This document shows positions 9,017 through 16,971 of a stretch of DNA of 64,000 nt, in pieces (within the stretch, counting starts at the first letter, position 1; each line of letters starts with the position of its first letter). This DNA comes from Mesorhizobium comanense (lineage in GTDB: Bacteria; Pseudomonadota; Alphaproteobacteria; Rhizobiales; Rhizobiaceae), in assembly GCF_005503535.1 (NCBI RefSeq), contig NZ_SCNN01000031.1, positions 1 through 64,000 of the forward strand. The letters run 5' to 3'. The position numbers and the translations under genes were made by a program. Below the pieces are notes generated by a model. The model worked only from the letters and a program-made list of their open reading frames with translations. It was not told where the DNA came from and did no database searches.

Positions 9017-10629
9017 GCGTGGTCCTCCAGAACCAGTTCGGCGCCTTTCCAACCGGTCATGACCGAGGCGGCGTTGGTGTTGCCGGTGATGTTGTCGGGA
9101 AAGATCGAGGCGTCGATGACGCGCAGGCCGTCGAGCCCGTGCACTTTCAGCCGCGGATCGACGACGGATCGCGAGGCGTCCGGCCCCATGCGGCAGGTCG
9201 AGACGGGGTGATACACGGTGCCTGAGCGCTTCCTGAAATCGGTGATCAGGTCGGCGTCGGACTGGATCGACGGGCCGGGCAGCACCTCCTCGGCGATGAT
9301 CTCGGCCATGGCCGGCATCGAGGCGATCTTGCGCACGAACTTCACAGCCGCCAGCATCTCCTCGACATCGGCGTTGGTCGAATAGGCGTTGGCGACGATC
9401 CTGGGATAATCCAGCGGATTCTTCGAGCGTATCATGATCTCGCCGCGGCTCGACGGGCGGCAGTTGGACAGGCCGATGGAGAAGCCAGGCCAGGGGTCGG
9501 GCGTCAGGATCGGGCGCTCGCCGCTCTTCGGGATGACGGTCGAGAAGGCCTGGAAATAGAGCTGCATGTTGGGGCGCGAGAACGCCGGGTCGGTGCGGAA
9601 GAAGCCGCCGCCGTGGTTCATCGACAGCGACAGCGGGCCGGATCGGGTCAGGATGTACTGCATGCCGACCAGGAGCTTGCCCCACCAGGGGCGCAGGATC
9701 TGGTTGAGCGTCGGCACCTTGCCCTTGAACGTGTAGTTGATGCCGACATGGTCCTGCAGGTTGGCGCCGACATTCTCGTTGGCATGGACGACAGGGATGC
9801 CAAGTCCCTTGAGCAGCTCGGCCGGGCCGACGCCGGAAAGCTGCATGAGCTGCGGCGAGTTGATCGAACCGGCGGAGAGGATCACCTCGCGGCCGGCGCG
9901 CGCCGTCGTCGTCTGGCCATTCTGCAGATACTCGATGCCGACGGCGCGCTTGCCCTCGAACAGGATCTTCGTCGCCAGCGCATTGGTCTCGACGCGGACA
10001 TTGGCGCGCTTCATCGCCGGGCGCAGGAAGGCGCGCGCCGCCGACATGCGGCGGCCGTTCTTCGTCGAAATCTGATAGGTGCCGACGCCTTCCTGGGCGG
10101 CACCATTGAAATCGCGGTTGAGCGGCAGGCCGGCCTGCTGGCCGGCGGCGAGGTAACGCTTCGTCAGCGGGTGGACGGCGTTGGTCGTGTCGGTGATGTG
10201 CAGCGGGCCGCCGGTGCCGCGCCATTTGTCGGCGCCGGCCTCATTGTCTTCCAGCGCCTTGAAGGCCGGCAGCAGATCATCGTAGCCCCAGCCGGGGTTG
10301 CCGGCGTCGCGCCAGTCGTCGAAATCCTCGCGCGCGCCGCGGATCCAGACCATGGCGTTGATCGAACTCGACCCGCCGAGCAGCTTGCCGCGCGGCCAGT
10401 GGTCGACATTGCCGCCCAAACCGGGATCGGGCTCCGGCTTGTAGTTCCAATTCACCGCCGGGTCGAAGAAGGTCTTGCCGTAGCCGAGCGGCATCTGGAC
10501 GTAGAAGCGGCGGTCCGTGCCGCCGGCCTCGAGCACCAATACCGAAAAACGGCCCGAGGCCGACAGTTTGTCGGCAAGCACCGAGCCGGCCGAGCCGGAG
10601 CCGACGATGATGAAGTCGTAAGTCTGCAT
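9013..10629 (-). CDS. GMC family FAD-dependent oxidoreductase
   Basis: A 538-aa choline-dehydrogenase-like flavoenzyme. It shows the N-terminal FAD motif IIVGSGSAGSVLADKLS (residues 7-23), the GMC signature region LLGGSSSINAMVWIRG (about 85-100), a second signature near VILSAGSINSPQLMQLSG, and the C-terminal catalytic His in YHPVSTCRMG with the final GNTNAASVM segment. It oxidises an alcohol and passes electrons to a quinone or oxygen. It is first gene of the operon with the dehydratase and dehydrogenase. Its product could feed the downstream enzymes; that link is inferred from context. Confidence 0.92.
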   Translation of the reverse strand: MQTYDFIIVGSGSAGSVLADKLSASGRFSVLVLEAGGTDRRFYVQMPLGYGKTFFDPAVNWNYKPEPDPGLGGNVDHWPRGKLLGGSSSINAMVWIRGAREDFDDWRDAGNPGWGYDDLLPAFKALEDNEAGADKWRGTGGPLHITDTTNAVHPLTKRYLAAGQQAGLPLNRDFNGAAQEGVGTYQISTKNGRRMSAARAFLRPAMKRANVRVETNALATKILFEGKRAVGIEYLQNGQTTTARAGREVILSAGSINSPQLMQLSGVGPAELLKGLGIPVVHANENVGANLQDHVGINYTFKGKVPTLNQILRPWWGKLLVGMQYILTRSGPLSLSMNHGGGFFRTDPAFSRPNMQLYFQAFSTVIPKSGERPILTPDPWPGFSIGLSNCRPSSRGEIMIRSKNPLDYPRIVANAYSTNADVEEMLAAVKFVRKIASMPAMAEIIAEEVLPGPSIQSDADLITDFRKRSGTVYHPVSTCRMGPDASRSVVDPRLKVHGLDGLRVIDASIFPDNITGNTNAASVMTGWKGAELVLEDHA

Positions 10630-10835
10630 GATGGGCGCGGGTAGCTCCTGAAACCGGGGCGCAGCCTAGACGCCACGGGTTCGCCGCGTCACCGGACCTT
10701 CCGGCATCGGTTGTGAAAAAAGCGACTGGTATATCCAGTCGGCTTGCGTGGAATCCCGACAATCGCGCTTGAAATGCACCGGCTCGACGGCCTATGCGGT
10801 GGCATGGCTCAATCTGCGGAAGGCAGGTCATCATC

Positions 10836-11777
10836 ATGCGCACCCTGTCGGATGCTTTCATTCCGGAATTGCCGGGTTACTACAAAGGCAAGGTGCGCGA
10901 GAATTACGACCTGGCGGACGGGCGGCGCATCATCATCGCCACCGACCGCCTCAGCGCCTTCGACACCATCCTGACCTCGATCCCGTTCAAGGGCGAGATC
11001 CTCACCCAGACCGCGCGCTACTGGTTCGAGCAAACCGCCGACATCTGCCCCAACCATGTGCTCGAATATCCCGACCCGAATGTCGTGGTCGGCACAAGGC
11101 TGGACATCCTGCCTGTCGAGATCGTCGTGCGCGGCTATCTGGCGGGGACCACCAGCACCTCGATCCTGACGCGTTACAAGCGCGGCGAGCGGGAGATGTA
11201 CGGCATGCGCCTGCCGGACGGAATGCGCGACAATGAGAAGCTGGCGGAAGCGATCATCACGCCAACGAGCAAGGCGGCGGACGGCGGCCATGACGAACCG
11301 CTGTCGAAGGCCGAGATCATCGGGCAGGGGCTGCTCACGCAGGCGCAGTGGGACACGGTATCAGGTTACGCCTTGAAGCTGTTCGCGCGCGGCCAGGCGC
11401 GCGCCGCCGAGCGCGGCCTGATCCTCGCTGACACGAAATATGAATTTGGCACCGACGCGAACGGCACCATCATCCTGGCCGACGAGATCCATACACCCGA
11501 TAGCAGCCGCTACTGGATCGCTGCGAGTTATGAACAGGCGCTGGCCAGCGGCACGCGGCCGGAGAGCTTCGACAAGGATTTCATCCGCTCCTGGGTGGCC
11601 GCGCGCTGCGATCCCTACAAGGACCCGATCCCGACAATTCCAGACGAAATCGTCGAGCAGGCTTCGCGGGTCTATGCCCAGGCTTACGAGGCGATCACGG
11701 GCAGGACGTTTATGCCAGACTTGTCGGGTAACACGGTTCTGGACCGCATCCGGGCCAACCTTGCCGGTTATTTCTGA
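10836..11777 (+). CDS. purC: Phosphoribosylaminoimidazolesuccinocarboxamide synthase (long form)
   Basis: A 313-aa SAICAR synthetase, which ligates aspartate to CAIR with ATP in step 8 of purine synthesis. Motifs seen are YYKGKVRENYD (N-terminal nucleotide loop), ATDRLSAFD, VVRGYLAGTT, the ILADTKYEFG motif and DEIHTPDSSRYW. At 313 aa it is of the longer class, whereas the purC next to purS/Q/L in rhizobia is usually ~250 aa, so this may be a second copy. The ATG at 10836 follows AGGCAGG. It is transcribed alone, divergent from the GMC operon. Confidence 0.93.
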   Translation: MRTLSDAFIPELPGYYKGKVRENYDLADGRRIIIATDRLSAFDTILTSIPFKGEILTQTARYWFEQTADICPNHVLEYPDPNVVVGTRLDILPVEIVVRGYLAGTTSTSILTRYKRGEREMYGMRLPDGMRDNEKLAEAIITPTSKAADGGHDEPLSKAEIIGQGLLTQAQWDTVSGYALKLFARGQARAAERGLILADTKYEFGTDANGTIILADEIHTPDSSRYWIAASYEQALASGTRPESFDKDFIRSWVAARCDPYKDPIPTIPDEIVEQASRVYAQAYEAITGRTFMPDLSGNTVLDRIRANLAGYF

Positions 11778-11810
11778 GACGCGGCCTTTCGTTTGGCGCT
11801 CTGGTTCGAA

Positions 11811-11988
11811 GCCGCGCTGGTCGACCCCCACTCCGTCTCGGCTTCGCCGAGCCACCTATCCCCCGATCGACGGGGGAGAGGAAAGGCGCCTGGCTTTTTT
11901 GCGCTCGACGCTTGTCCAGCAAGGCTCCCTTCCTTTCCCTCCGGAGGGGGAAAGGTGGCGCTGCGAAGCAGCGACGGATTGGGGGAAG
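11811..11988 (-). repeat. Interspersed repeat, family B (copy 2)
   Basis: Inverted copy of the 2530-2740 element. It runs from the complement of GACCAGCGCGGC to that of CCCCCAATCCGTCGC, and shares the (complement) CGCCTTTCCTCTCCCCCGTC core. It lacks an internal ~30 bp present in copy 1. It sits just after purC. The remaining bases to 12149 contain no recognisable gene. Confidence 0.85.
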
Positions 11989-12149
11989 CCCGCTCCAAAA
12001 CCCGCAATCATCGAAAGTTGACGCCCCCGGCGAGCGCCAAGGTTTGCCTTTTACCCATGGTGGCGAGGAAATAGCACCCTCGGCGCGTTGACCTGTTCCA
12101 GCGGCGGCGGTACGGGATCGATGACCATCACCTCACGAGGATTTTGCCC

Positions 12150-12545
12150 ATGGTGCATTACGCGGACGGACGGCCGATCGGAGACCTGACGCTGCGCACG
12201 CTGGCCATGCCTTCGGACGCCAATGCGGCCGGCGACATTTTCGGCGGCTGGGTGATGGCGCAGATGGATCTGGCCTGCGGCATTCGCGCCGCCGAGCGCG
12301 CCAGGGGCCGCGTGGTGACGGCGGCGGTCAAGGAAATGTCCTTCGCCAAGCCGATGAAGATCGGCGACACGCTGTGCATCTACACCCATGTCGAACGCGT
12401 CGGCCGCACCTCGATGACGCTCAAGGTCGAGGCCTGGGCGCAGCGCTACCTCTCCGACCTGATGGAAAAGGTTACCCATGCCGATTTCGTCATGGTGGCG
12501 CTGGACGGCGAGGGCAAGCCGAAGGCCGTGCCGGCCGAAGCTTGA
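12150..12545 (+). CDS. Acyl-CoA thioesterase, hotdog fold (YciA-like)
   Basis: A 131-aa single hotdog-domain thioesterase. The motif MPSDANAAGDIFGGWVMAQM (residues ~19-38) is the typical catalytic Asp/helix region of YciA-type enzymes. It is followed by VVTAAVKEMSFAKPMKIGD and the beta strands of the second half. It hydrolyses acyl-CoA thioesters in the cytoplasm. I took the ATG at 12150 (GAGG 9 nt upstream) over a TTG six nt earlier. It stands alone; a small membrane protein follows 113 bp later. Confidence 0.88.
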   Translation: MVHYADGRPIGDLTLRTLAMPSDANAAGDIFGGWVMAQMDLACGIRAAERARGRVVTAAVKEMSFAKPMKIGDTLCIYTHVERVGRTSMTLKVEAWAQRYLSDLMEKVTHADFVMVALDGEGKPKAVPAEA

Positions 12546-12658
12546 CGAGAGGCGGTTCCACCGCTCCCCGGCGTTTGTAACACCGCCCGCGCCTGACGAT
12601 GTTTCCGCGACATCCAACGGTTTCCTTCGCGCCCGATCCTGGCGGCGCAGGAGGACAC

Positions 12659-12841
12659 ATGATGCGTCAATACATGCTGACCGGCTGGCTGGTGGCAGCC
12701 CTTGTGGCCCTTGTCTGCCTGCTCGGCGTGACAGCCTATGCCGAGGTCAAGCAGGATCTCCCGCGCACTGCCTGCCTGCATGTCAATACGGACATAAGGA
12801 AGCCGGCGGCGTCCTGCGAAGGCATGGCCCCACGAGTCTAG
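12659..12841 (+). CDS. Small exported or membrane protein
   Basis: A 60-aa product with a hydrophobic N-terminal helix (LTGWLVAALVALVCLLGVTA) ending at AYA, so it is probably a signal peptide. A ~35-residue mature part with two Cys remains. The SD is excellent (AGGAGG 5 nt before the ATG), which argues it is a real gene despite its size. Two ATGs are in tandem (12659 and 12662). No family recognised. It converges on the HxlR gene. Confidence 0.5.
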   Translation: MMRQYMLTGWLVAALVALVCLLGVTAYAEVKQDLPRTACLHVNTDIRKPAASCEGMAPRV

Positions 12842-12847
12842 AGCTCT

Positions 12848-13216
12848 TCAGCCTCGGACGCCGTCGAACTTTTCGCGCGCCGCCCTGACGCGCTGCGTGT
12901 TCCTGCGCGCCCATTCGCCCAGCGCGCTGACAGGGATCAGCAAGTCGTGGCCGAGTTCGGTCAGCTCATAGTCGACGCGTGGCGGGATCGTCGGGAACAC
13001 GGTGCGGGTGACGAAGCCGTCGCGCTCGAGACCGCGCAGCGTCGTGGTCAGCATCTTTTGCGAGATGCCACCGACGGCGGCGCGCAACTCGTTGAACCGC
13101 AACGACCCGGCACCCAGCTTGCCGACCACGAGAACGGTCCATTTGTCACCGATATGCTGGAGGATTTCCGAAACCGCGCGGCAGTCCTCGGTGTTGTGTG
13201 GGTGCCTCAGTAACAA
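12848..13216 (-). CDS. HxlR family winged-helix regulator
   Basis: A 122-aa (from TTG) MarR/HxlR-type repressor. It has HNTEDCRAVSEILQHIGDKW with the conserved N-terminal Cys and the W of the first helix, then LRFNELRAAVGGISQKMLT (recognition helix) and the wing VFPTIPPRVDYELTELG. The TTG at 13216 has a perfect AAGGAGG seven nt upstream; an in-frame ATG at 13255 is the alternative. It is divergent from the FMN reductase at 13308 with a palindrome between. This mirrors the Bacillus YodB-azoreductase arrangement, so thiol-based sensing of quinones or electrophiles is plausible but not shown. Confidence 0.88.
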   Translation of the reverse strand: MLLRHPHNTEDCRAVSEILQHIGDKWTVLVVGKLGAGSLRFNELRAAVGGISQKMLTTTLRGLERDGFVTRTVFPTIPPRVDYELTELGHDLLIPVSALGEWARRNTQRVRAAREKFDGVRG

Positions 13217-13263
13217 AACGGTGCCTCCTTGCGTCGGGAGCTGACAGTATCTCATATAGCGCC

Positions 13264-13280
13264 GGTATCTAAATGATACC
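13264..13280. promoter_or_regulatory. Probable HxlR operator palindrome
   Basis: GGTATCTAAATGATACC is a perfect 6-bp inverted repeat with a 5-bp spacer. A degenerate half (AGTATCT) lies ~19 bp to the left. GTATC/GATAC half-sites are typical of HxlR/YodB-type regulators. It sits between the two divergent genes, 28 bp before the FMN reductase ATG, well placed to control both. Confidence 0.6.
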
Positions 13281-13307
13281 AGCTTTTTACTGGAATGGAG
13301 AGCCCCC

Positions 13308-13913
13308 ATGTCAAAGCCGAAAATCGCCATCATCGTCGGTTCGACGCGCGCCGCGCGCTTCGCCGACGTGCCTACCCAATGGATCGCCAAGATCGCCAAG
13401 TCGCATGCCGACATCGACGTCGAGGTGGTCGACCTCAGGGATTTCCCGTTGCCCTTCTTCGATGAAGTCGCCTCTTCCGCCTGGGTGCCGTCGACCAACG
13501 AAGTGGCGCAGCGCTGGCAGAAGAAGGTCGCCGAATATGACGGCTTCATCTTCACCGCCGCCGAATACAATCACGGCCCGACGGCGGTGCTGAAGAACGC
13601 CATCGACTACGCCGCCAACGAATGGAACAAGAAGCCGGCCGGCTTTGTCGGCTATGGCAGCGTCGGCGGCGCGCGTGCTGTCGAGCAGCTGCGCCTGCAT
13701 GCCGTCGAGTTGCAGATGGCGCCGGTCAAGTCAGCCGTCCACATCGCCTGGGGCGACTTCCTGGCCGTGCGCCAGGGCGAGAAGAAGCTCGAGGAACTCG
13801 AGCATCTGAACCAGGCCGCGACCGCGCTGGTCAACGATGTCGCTTGGTGGGCCAAGGCGCTCAAGAGTGCGCGTCAGGCTGACGCGCTGGCCGAGGAAAT
13901 CAAGGCCGCCTGA
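13308..13913 (+). CDS. NADPH-dependent FMN reductase
   Basis: A 201-aa flavodoxin-fold quinone/azo reductase. The FMN phosphate loop IIVGSTRAARFAD is at residues ~8-20, a second flavin contact is TAAEYNHGPTAVLKNAIDYA (about 83-102), and GYGSVGGARAVEQLR follows. It reduces flavin, quinones or azo dyes with NAD(P)H. It is divergent from the HxlR regulator with an intervening palindrome, so induction by electrophilic substrates is likely. The ATG at 13308 follows GGAGAG. Confidence 0.92.
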   Translation: MSKPKIAIIVGSTRAARFADVPTQWIAKIAKSHADIDVEVVDLRDFPLPFFDEVASSAWVPSTNEVAQRWQKKVAEYDGFIFTAAEYNHGPTAVLKNAIDYAANEWNKKPAGFVGYGSVGGARAVEQLRLHAVELQMAPVKSAVHIAWGDFLAVRQGEKKLEELEHLNQAATALVNDVAWWAKALKSARQADALAEEIKAA

Positions 13914-14008
13914 CCATCGCAACCATCCTCCCAAGGATATAGGGGTGGCGCTTGCGCCGCCCCCTGGAGCTGTTCATCACTGAACGGCTCGAGATCCTTG
14001 CGGCAGGC

Positions 14009-14044
14009 AATTCCGGGAAACCGTTTCACACTTTCCTGGAATTG
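14009..14044. repeat. Short palindrome, family F (copy 1)
   Basis: AATTCCGGGAAACCGTTTCA continues into TTTCCTGGAATT and forms an imperfect hairpin. A closely related copy lies at 36403-36438. Both are just beyond a gene 3' end, which suggests a terminator or 3' stabiliser shared by convergent genes. Confidence 0.65.
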
Positions 14045-14055
14045 TCTCCAATCGG

Positions 14056-15072
14056 TCAGACGCGAAGCAGCGTCTTGATCGCGCGCCTTTCGTCCATCGC
14101 ACGGTAGCCTTCCGCGACCTCGGCCAGCGGCAGTTGAAGGTCGAACACCTTGCCGGGCTTGATCTTGCCCTTCAGCACGCGATCCAGGAGATCGGGCAGG
14201 AATCGCCGCACGGGAGCCGGTCCGCCGAGCATGCGCTTTTGGCCGAAGAAGAGGTTCTGACCATCGAAGGTGACGCCGTGCGGCACACCGACATAGCCGA
14301 TCGTGCCGCCGGGGCGAGAACAGGCCAGCGCCTGGTCGAACGATTCCCTCGTGCCGACGCATTCCAGCACCGAGTCCGCGCCGACGCCCTTGGTGAGGTC
14401 CTTGATGCGGGCCACGCCTTCCTCGCCGCGCTCCACGACGATGTCGGTGGCACCGAAGTCGCGGGCGAGTTTCTGGCGGCTGGCGTGGCGGCTCATGGCG
14501 ATGATGCGTTCCGCGCCCATCTCCCTGGCCGCGAGGACGCCCATCAGGCCGACGGCGCCGTCACCGACCACGACAACCGTCGATCCTTCCCGCACCTCGG
14601 CCGCGTCGGCCGCATACCAGCCGGTGCCCAGCACATCCGACACGGCCAAAAGGTCGGGCACGAGTTCGTCTGGCGGAACCTCGGCCGTCGCCACCAGCGT
14701 GCCGTCCGCCAGCGCCACGCGGGCATAGGGGGCCTGCGCACCCGTCATGAACTCGCGTTGCACACAGGAAGACTGGAAGCCGAAGCGGCAATGCGGACAG
14801 GTGTTGTCGGATAGGCAGAAGGAGCCGACGACGAACTGGCCGGGACGGACCGTGCGGACTTCACTGCCGACCTCAACGACGATGCCGCAATATTCGTGGC
14901 CCATATGCATGGGGCCGTCGACAGTCTGGAGCCCACGATACGGCCACAGGTCCGACCCGCAGATGCAACTGGCCGAAAGCTTGATGATGGCATCTGTAGG
15001 ATGAATGATCTTGGGGTCCGCGACTTCCTCGCAGCGGATGTCGCCTGGCTTGTGAAGGATGGTTGCGAGCAT
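14056..15072 (-). CDS. Zinc-dependent alcohol dehydrogenase
   Basis: A 338-aa MDR-superfamily enzyme. Catalytic zinc ligands are visible in CICGSDLW and GHEYCG, and the structural zinc lobe in SFCLSDNTCPHCRFGFQSSC. The cofactor motif is VVVVGDGAVGLMGVLAA, and VGVPHGVTFDGQNLFFGQK follows. It oxidises an alcohol or reduces an aldehyde with NAD(P). The ATG at 15072 has AAGGAA upstream. It is the last gene of a probable operon with an MFS transporter and a cyclophilin-like protein (82-bp gap), divergent from a LysR regulator. Confidence 0.9.
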   Translation of the reverse strand: MLATILHKPGDIRCEEVADPKIIHPTDAIIKLSASCICGSDLWPYRGLQTVDGPMHMGHEYCGIVVEVGSEVRTVRPGQFVVGSFCLSDNTCPHCRFGFQSSCVQREFMTGAQAPYARVALADGTLVATAEVPPDELVPDLLAVSDVLGTGWYAADAAEVREGSTVVVVGDGAVGLMGVLAAREMGAERIIAMSRHASRQKLARDFGATDIVVERGEEGVARIKDLTKGVGADSVLECVGTRESFDQALACSRPGGTIGYVGVPHGVTFDGQNLFFGQKRMLGGPAPVRRFLPDLLDRVLKGKIKPGKVFDLQLPLAEVAEGYRAMDERRAIKTLLRV

Positions 15073-15153
15073 CTTTATTTCCTTTCGTTCCATGGGAGAG
15101 GGGCAAGGGCGAATTCGGCTCCTTGACATGGCCGTCCGCCCCTCCCGCGGCGG

Positions 15154-15624
15154 TCAAATGCGTTCGATGTGAAGCGGGAATTTGCCGGGCACGTGCAAAG
15201 CCTCGTGGCCTCCGTCGAACCGGCCAAGCCTGATCAGACCGGGATGGCGGTAGTCGGCGTAGAACATCGCCAGATTGCCCCATGGCATGAAGTAGCAGAG
15301 GTCGTAGGGCCGCTCATCGCCGAACGGACCGCTTCCCTCTTCGGTGAGCTTGCGTGGCAGGTAGGCGATCTTTTCATTGTGGGCATAGTTCTCGATCGTT
15401 AGATCGAGCGGCAGCATCGAGAAGAAATCGCGCGCCGACGGATTGTCATGCAGGGTGGCGGTCATGGTCCGGCCGTCGAAGGTCATGCTGATCCTCATGT
15501 CGGTGGGCTCCCGGCTGGCTGCATCCTTGCGCTGCTGGCTTGCGGCGGGACGCGGGAGGATCGTCGCCGCAAGCACCGTACCGAACACTATCCGGCGGGT
15601 GAACAGGCTGCCTTGGGAAGCCAT
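15154..15624 (-). CDS. Secreted cyclophilin-like fold protein
   Basis: A 156-aa protein. An N-terminal signal with a twin-Arg (LFTRRIVFGTVLAATILPRP) suggests export, possibly by Tat. The mature part carries the cyclophilin-like beta-barrel pattern: ISMTFDGRTMTATLHDNPSA, then DFFSMLPLDLTIENYAHNEK, YDLCYFMPWGNLAMFY and a terminal beta pair. Such proteins are of unknown activity. It starts 4 bp after the MFS stop, so it is translated from the same mRNA. Its role probably relates to the small molecule handled by the flanking transporter and dehydrogenase. Confidence 0.78.
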   Translation of the reverse strand: MASQGSLFTRRIVFGTVLAATILPRPAASQQRKDAASREPTDMRISMTFDGRTMTATLHDNPSARDFFSMLPLDLTIENYAHNEKIAYLPRKLTEEGSGPFGDERPYDLCYFMPWGNLAMFYADYRHPGLIRLGRFDGGHEALHVPGKFPLHIERI

Positions 15625-15628
15625 GTCT

Positions 15629-16810
15629 TCAGCCTTCCGTTGTGCGCCATGCCGCCACAGCGAGCACGGATGATCCGCATAAAAGGACCGCGCCGAATGC
15701 GAACGCCCCGGACCAGCCGATCCTATCGAACAGCATGCCGCCGATCGCGGCGCCGCCGGTGATGGCGAACTGGATGGTGGCGACTTGCAGTCCGCCGCCG
15801 GCTTCGGCATCGTCGGGCAGCACGCGGCTCAGCCATGTCCCCCAGCCGACAGGTGCCGCGGTGCCGAAGAAGCCCCAGGCGACGAGCAGAAGCGACACCG
15901 CAACGGGCGCGGCGCTGAAGGCGATCAGCTCGGTGGCAAGGACAGCCATGGCAAGCGGAATGACGATCAGGATGCTGAACAGGCGCGTGCGCAGCAGCCG
16001 GCCGATGCACCAGGTGCCCGCCACGCCCGCCAGCCCCATGGCCAGCAGCATCGCGGAGAGCACCGGGATGCCGACGCCAGTGACGGTTTCGAGAAACGGG
16101 CGTAGATAGGTGAAGAGCGCGAACTGGCCCATGAAGAACAACAGGATGGAGGCCATTCCCATCGCGACCGGGCGGCGGCCAAGCAGCGACAGCGCGTTGG
16201 CGGAAGCCGCCCTGTTGCGCGGGGGCAGGGGCGGCAGGCTGATCCATTGCCAGACAAGCGCCAGCAGGCCGAGCGGGACGACAAGGAAGAAGGCGCCCCG
16301 CCAGCCGACATAAGCGCCGAGCAAGCTGCCCAGAGGGGCGGCGATCGTCGCGGCGATGGCATTGCCCGCGTTCAGCATGGCAAGCCCCTTCGGCACCATG
16401 TCTTGCGATACGAGCCGCATGACGATCGACGTCGACATCGACCAGAAACCACCGATCGCGACCCCCAGCAAGGCGCGCCCTACCATCAACAGCGCGTAGT
16501 TCGGGGCGAAGGTCACGGCGAGGCCGGAGACGATGAGGAGCAAGGTGAATCCGGTCACGACGATGCGACGGTCGATCCGGCGCGTGAGGCCGGCGACCAG
16601 CAGGCTGGTCAGCACCGCGAACGCGCCCGAGATCGATATGGCCTGGCCTGTCTGGCCTTCGGTGATGGCGAGATCGGCCGCGATCGGCGAGAGCAGGCTG
16701 ACGGGCATGAATTCGGATGCGATCAGGACGGCAACGCACAGCGCCATCGAAAACACCGCCCCCCATGCGGGGCGGGTATCGACAAGCCGTGAGTCGTAGG
16801 TGGTTTCCAT
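15629..16810 (-). CDS. MFS transporter (AraJ/NepI-like)
   Basis: A 393-aa 12-helix major facilitator. Helix 1 starts near residue 15 with MALCVAVLIASEFMPVSLLS, the loop 2-3 motif is GLTRRIDRRIV, and helix 4/5 shows LMVGRALLGVAIGGFWSMS. The C-terminal half ends with GAVLLCGSSVLAVAAW. This is a drug or nucleoside proton antiporter type. The ATG at 16810 avoids an N-terminal extension without homology-like features. It is first gene of an operon with the cyclophilin-like protein and alcohol dehydrogenase, divergent from LysR at 16972, which likely controls it. Confidence 0.9.
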   Translation of the reverse strand: METTYDSRLVDTRPAWGAVFSMALCVAVLIASEFMPVSLLSPIAADLAITEGQTGQAISISGAFAVLTSLLVAGLTRRIDRRIVVTGFTLLLIVSGLAVTFAPNYALLMVGRALLGVAIGGFWSMSTSIVMRLVSQDMVPKGLAMLNAGNAIAATIAAPLGSLLGAYVGWRGAFFLVVPLGLLALVWQWISLPPLPPRNRAASANALSLLGRRPVAMGMASILLFFMGQFALFTYLRPFLETVTGVGIPVLSAMLLAMGLAGVAGTWCIGRLLRTRLFSILIVIPLAMAVLATELIAFSAAPVAVSLLLVAWGFFGTAAPVGWGTWLSRVLPDDAEAGGGLQVATIQFAITGGAAIGGMLFDRIGWSGAFAFGAVLLCGSSVLAVAAWRTTEG

Positions 16811-16905
16811 TGCCGGGTATCCTTGCTGGGCAGCGGCTCGCCCGATGGATCGGGACCGAAGGCCGCTGCCGCCAAGCCGGGAAGATATCGCCGGCAAGCT
16901 TGTCT

Positions 16906-16922
16906 GATTAGTGGAGATAATC
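16906..16922. promoter_or_regulatory. Possible LysR-type operator
   Basis: GATTAGTGGAGATAATC is a perfect 5-bp inverted repeat with a 7-bp spacer and contains a T-N11-A core, the usual LysR-box form. It is in the 161-bp gap between the MFS operon and the divergent LysR gene, 50 bp before the LysR ATG. Confidence 0.5.
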
Positions 16923-16971
16923 TGCATGGACTTATCGGGCTGTGATATGAATTTGAGTCCGGAGGCAGTCC

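Noticed and set aside
7802..10225. 807-residue frame fusing antisense GMC sequence to the dehydratase
   Set aside because: The region upstream of the dehydratase ATG (9016) is GMC coding read in another frame; the real start has GGAGGA.
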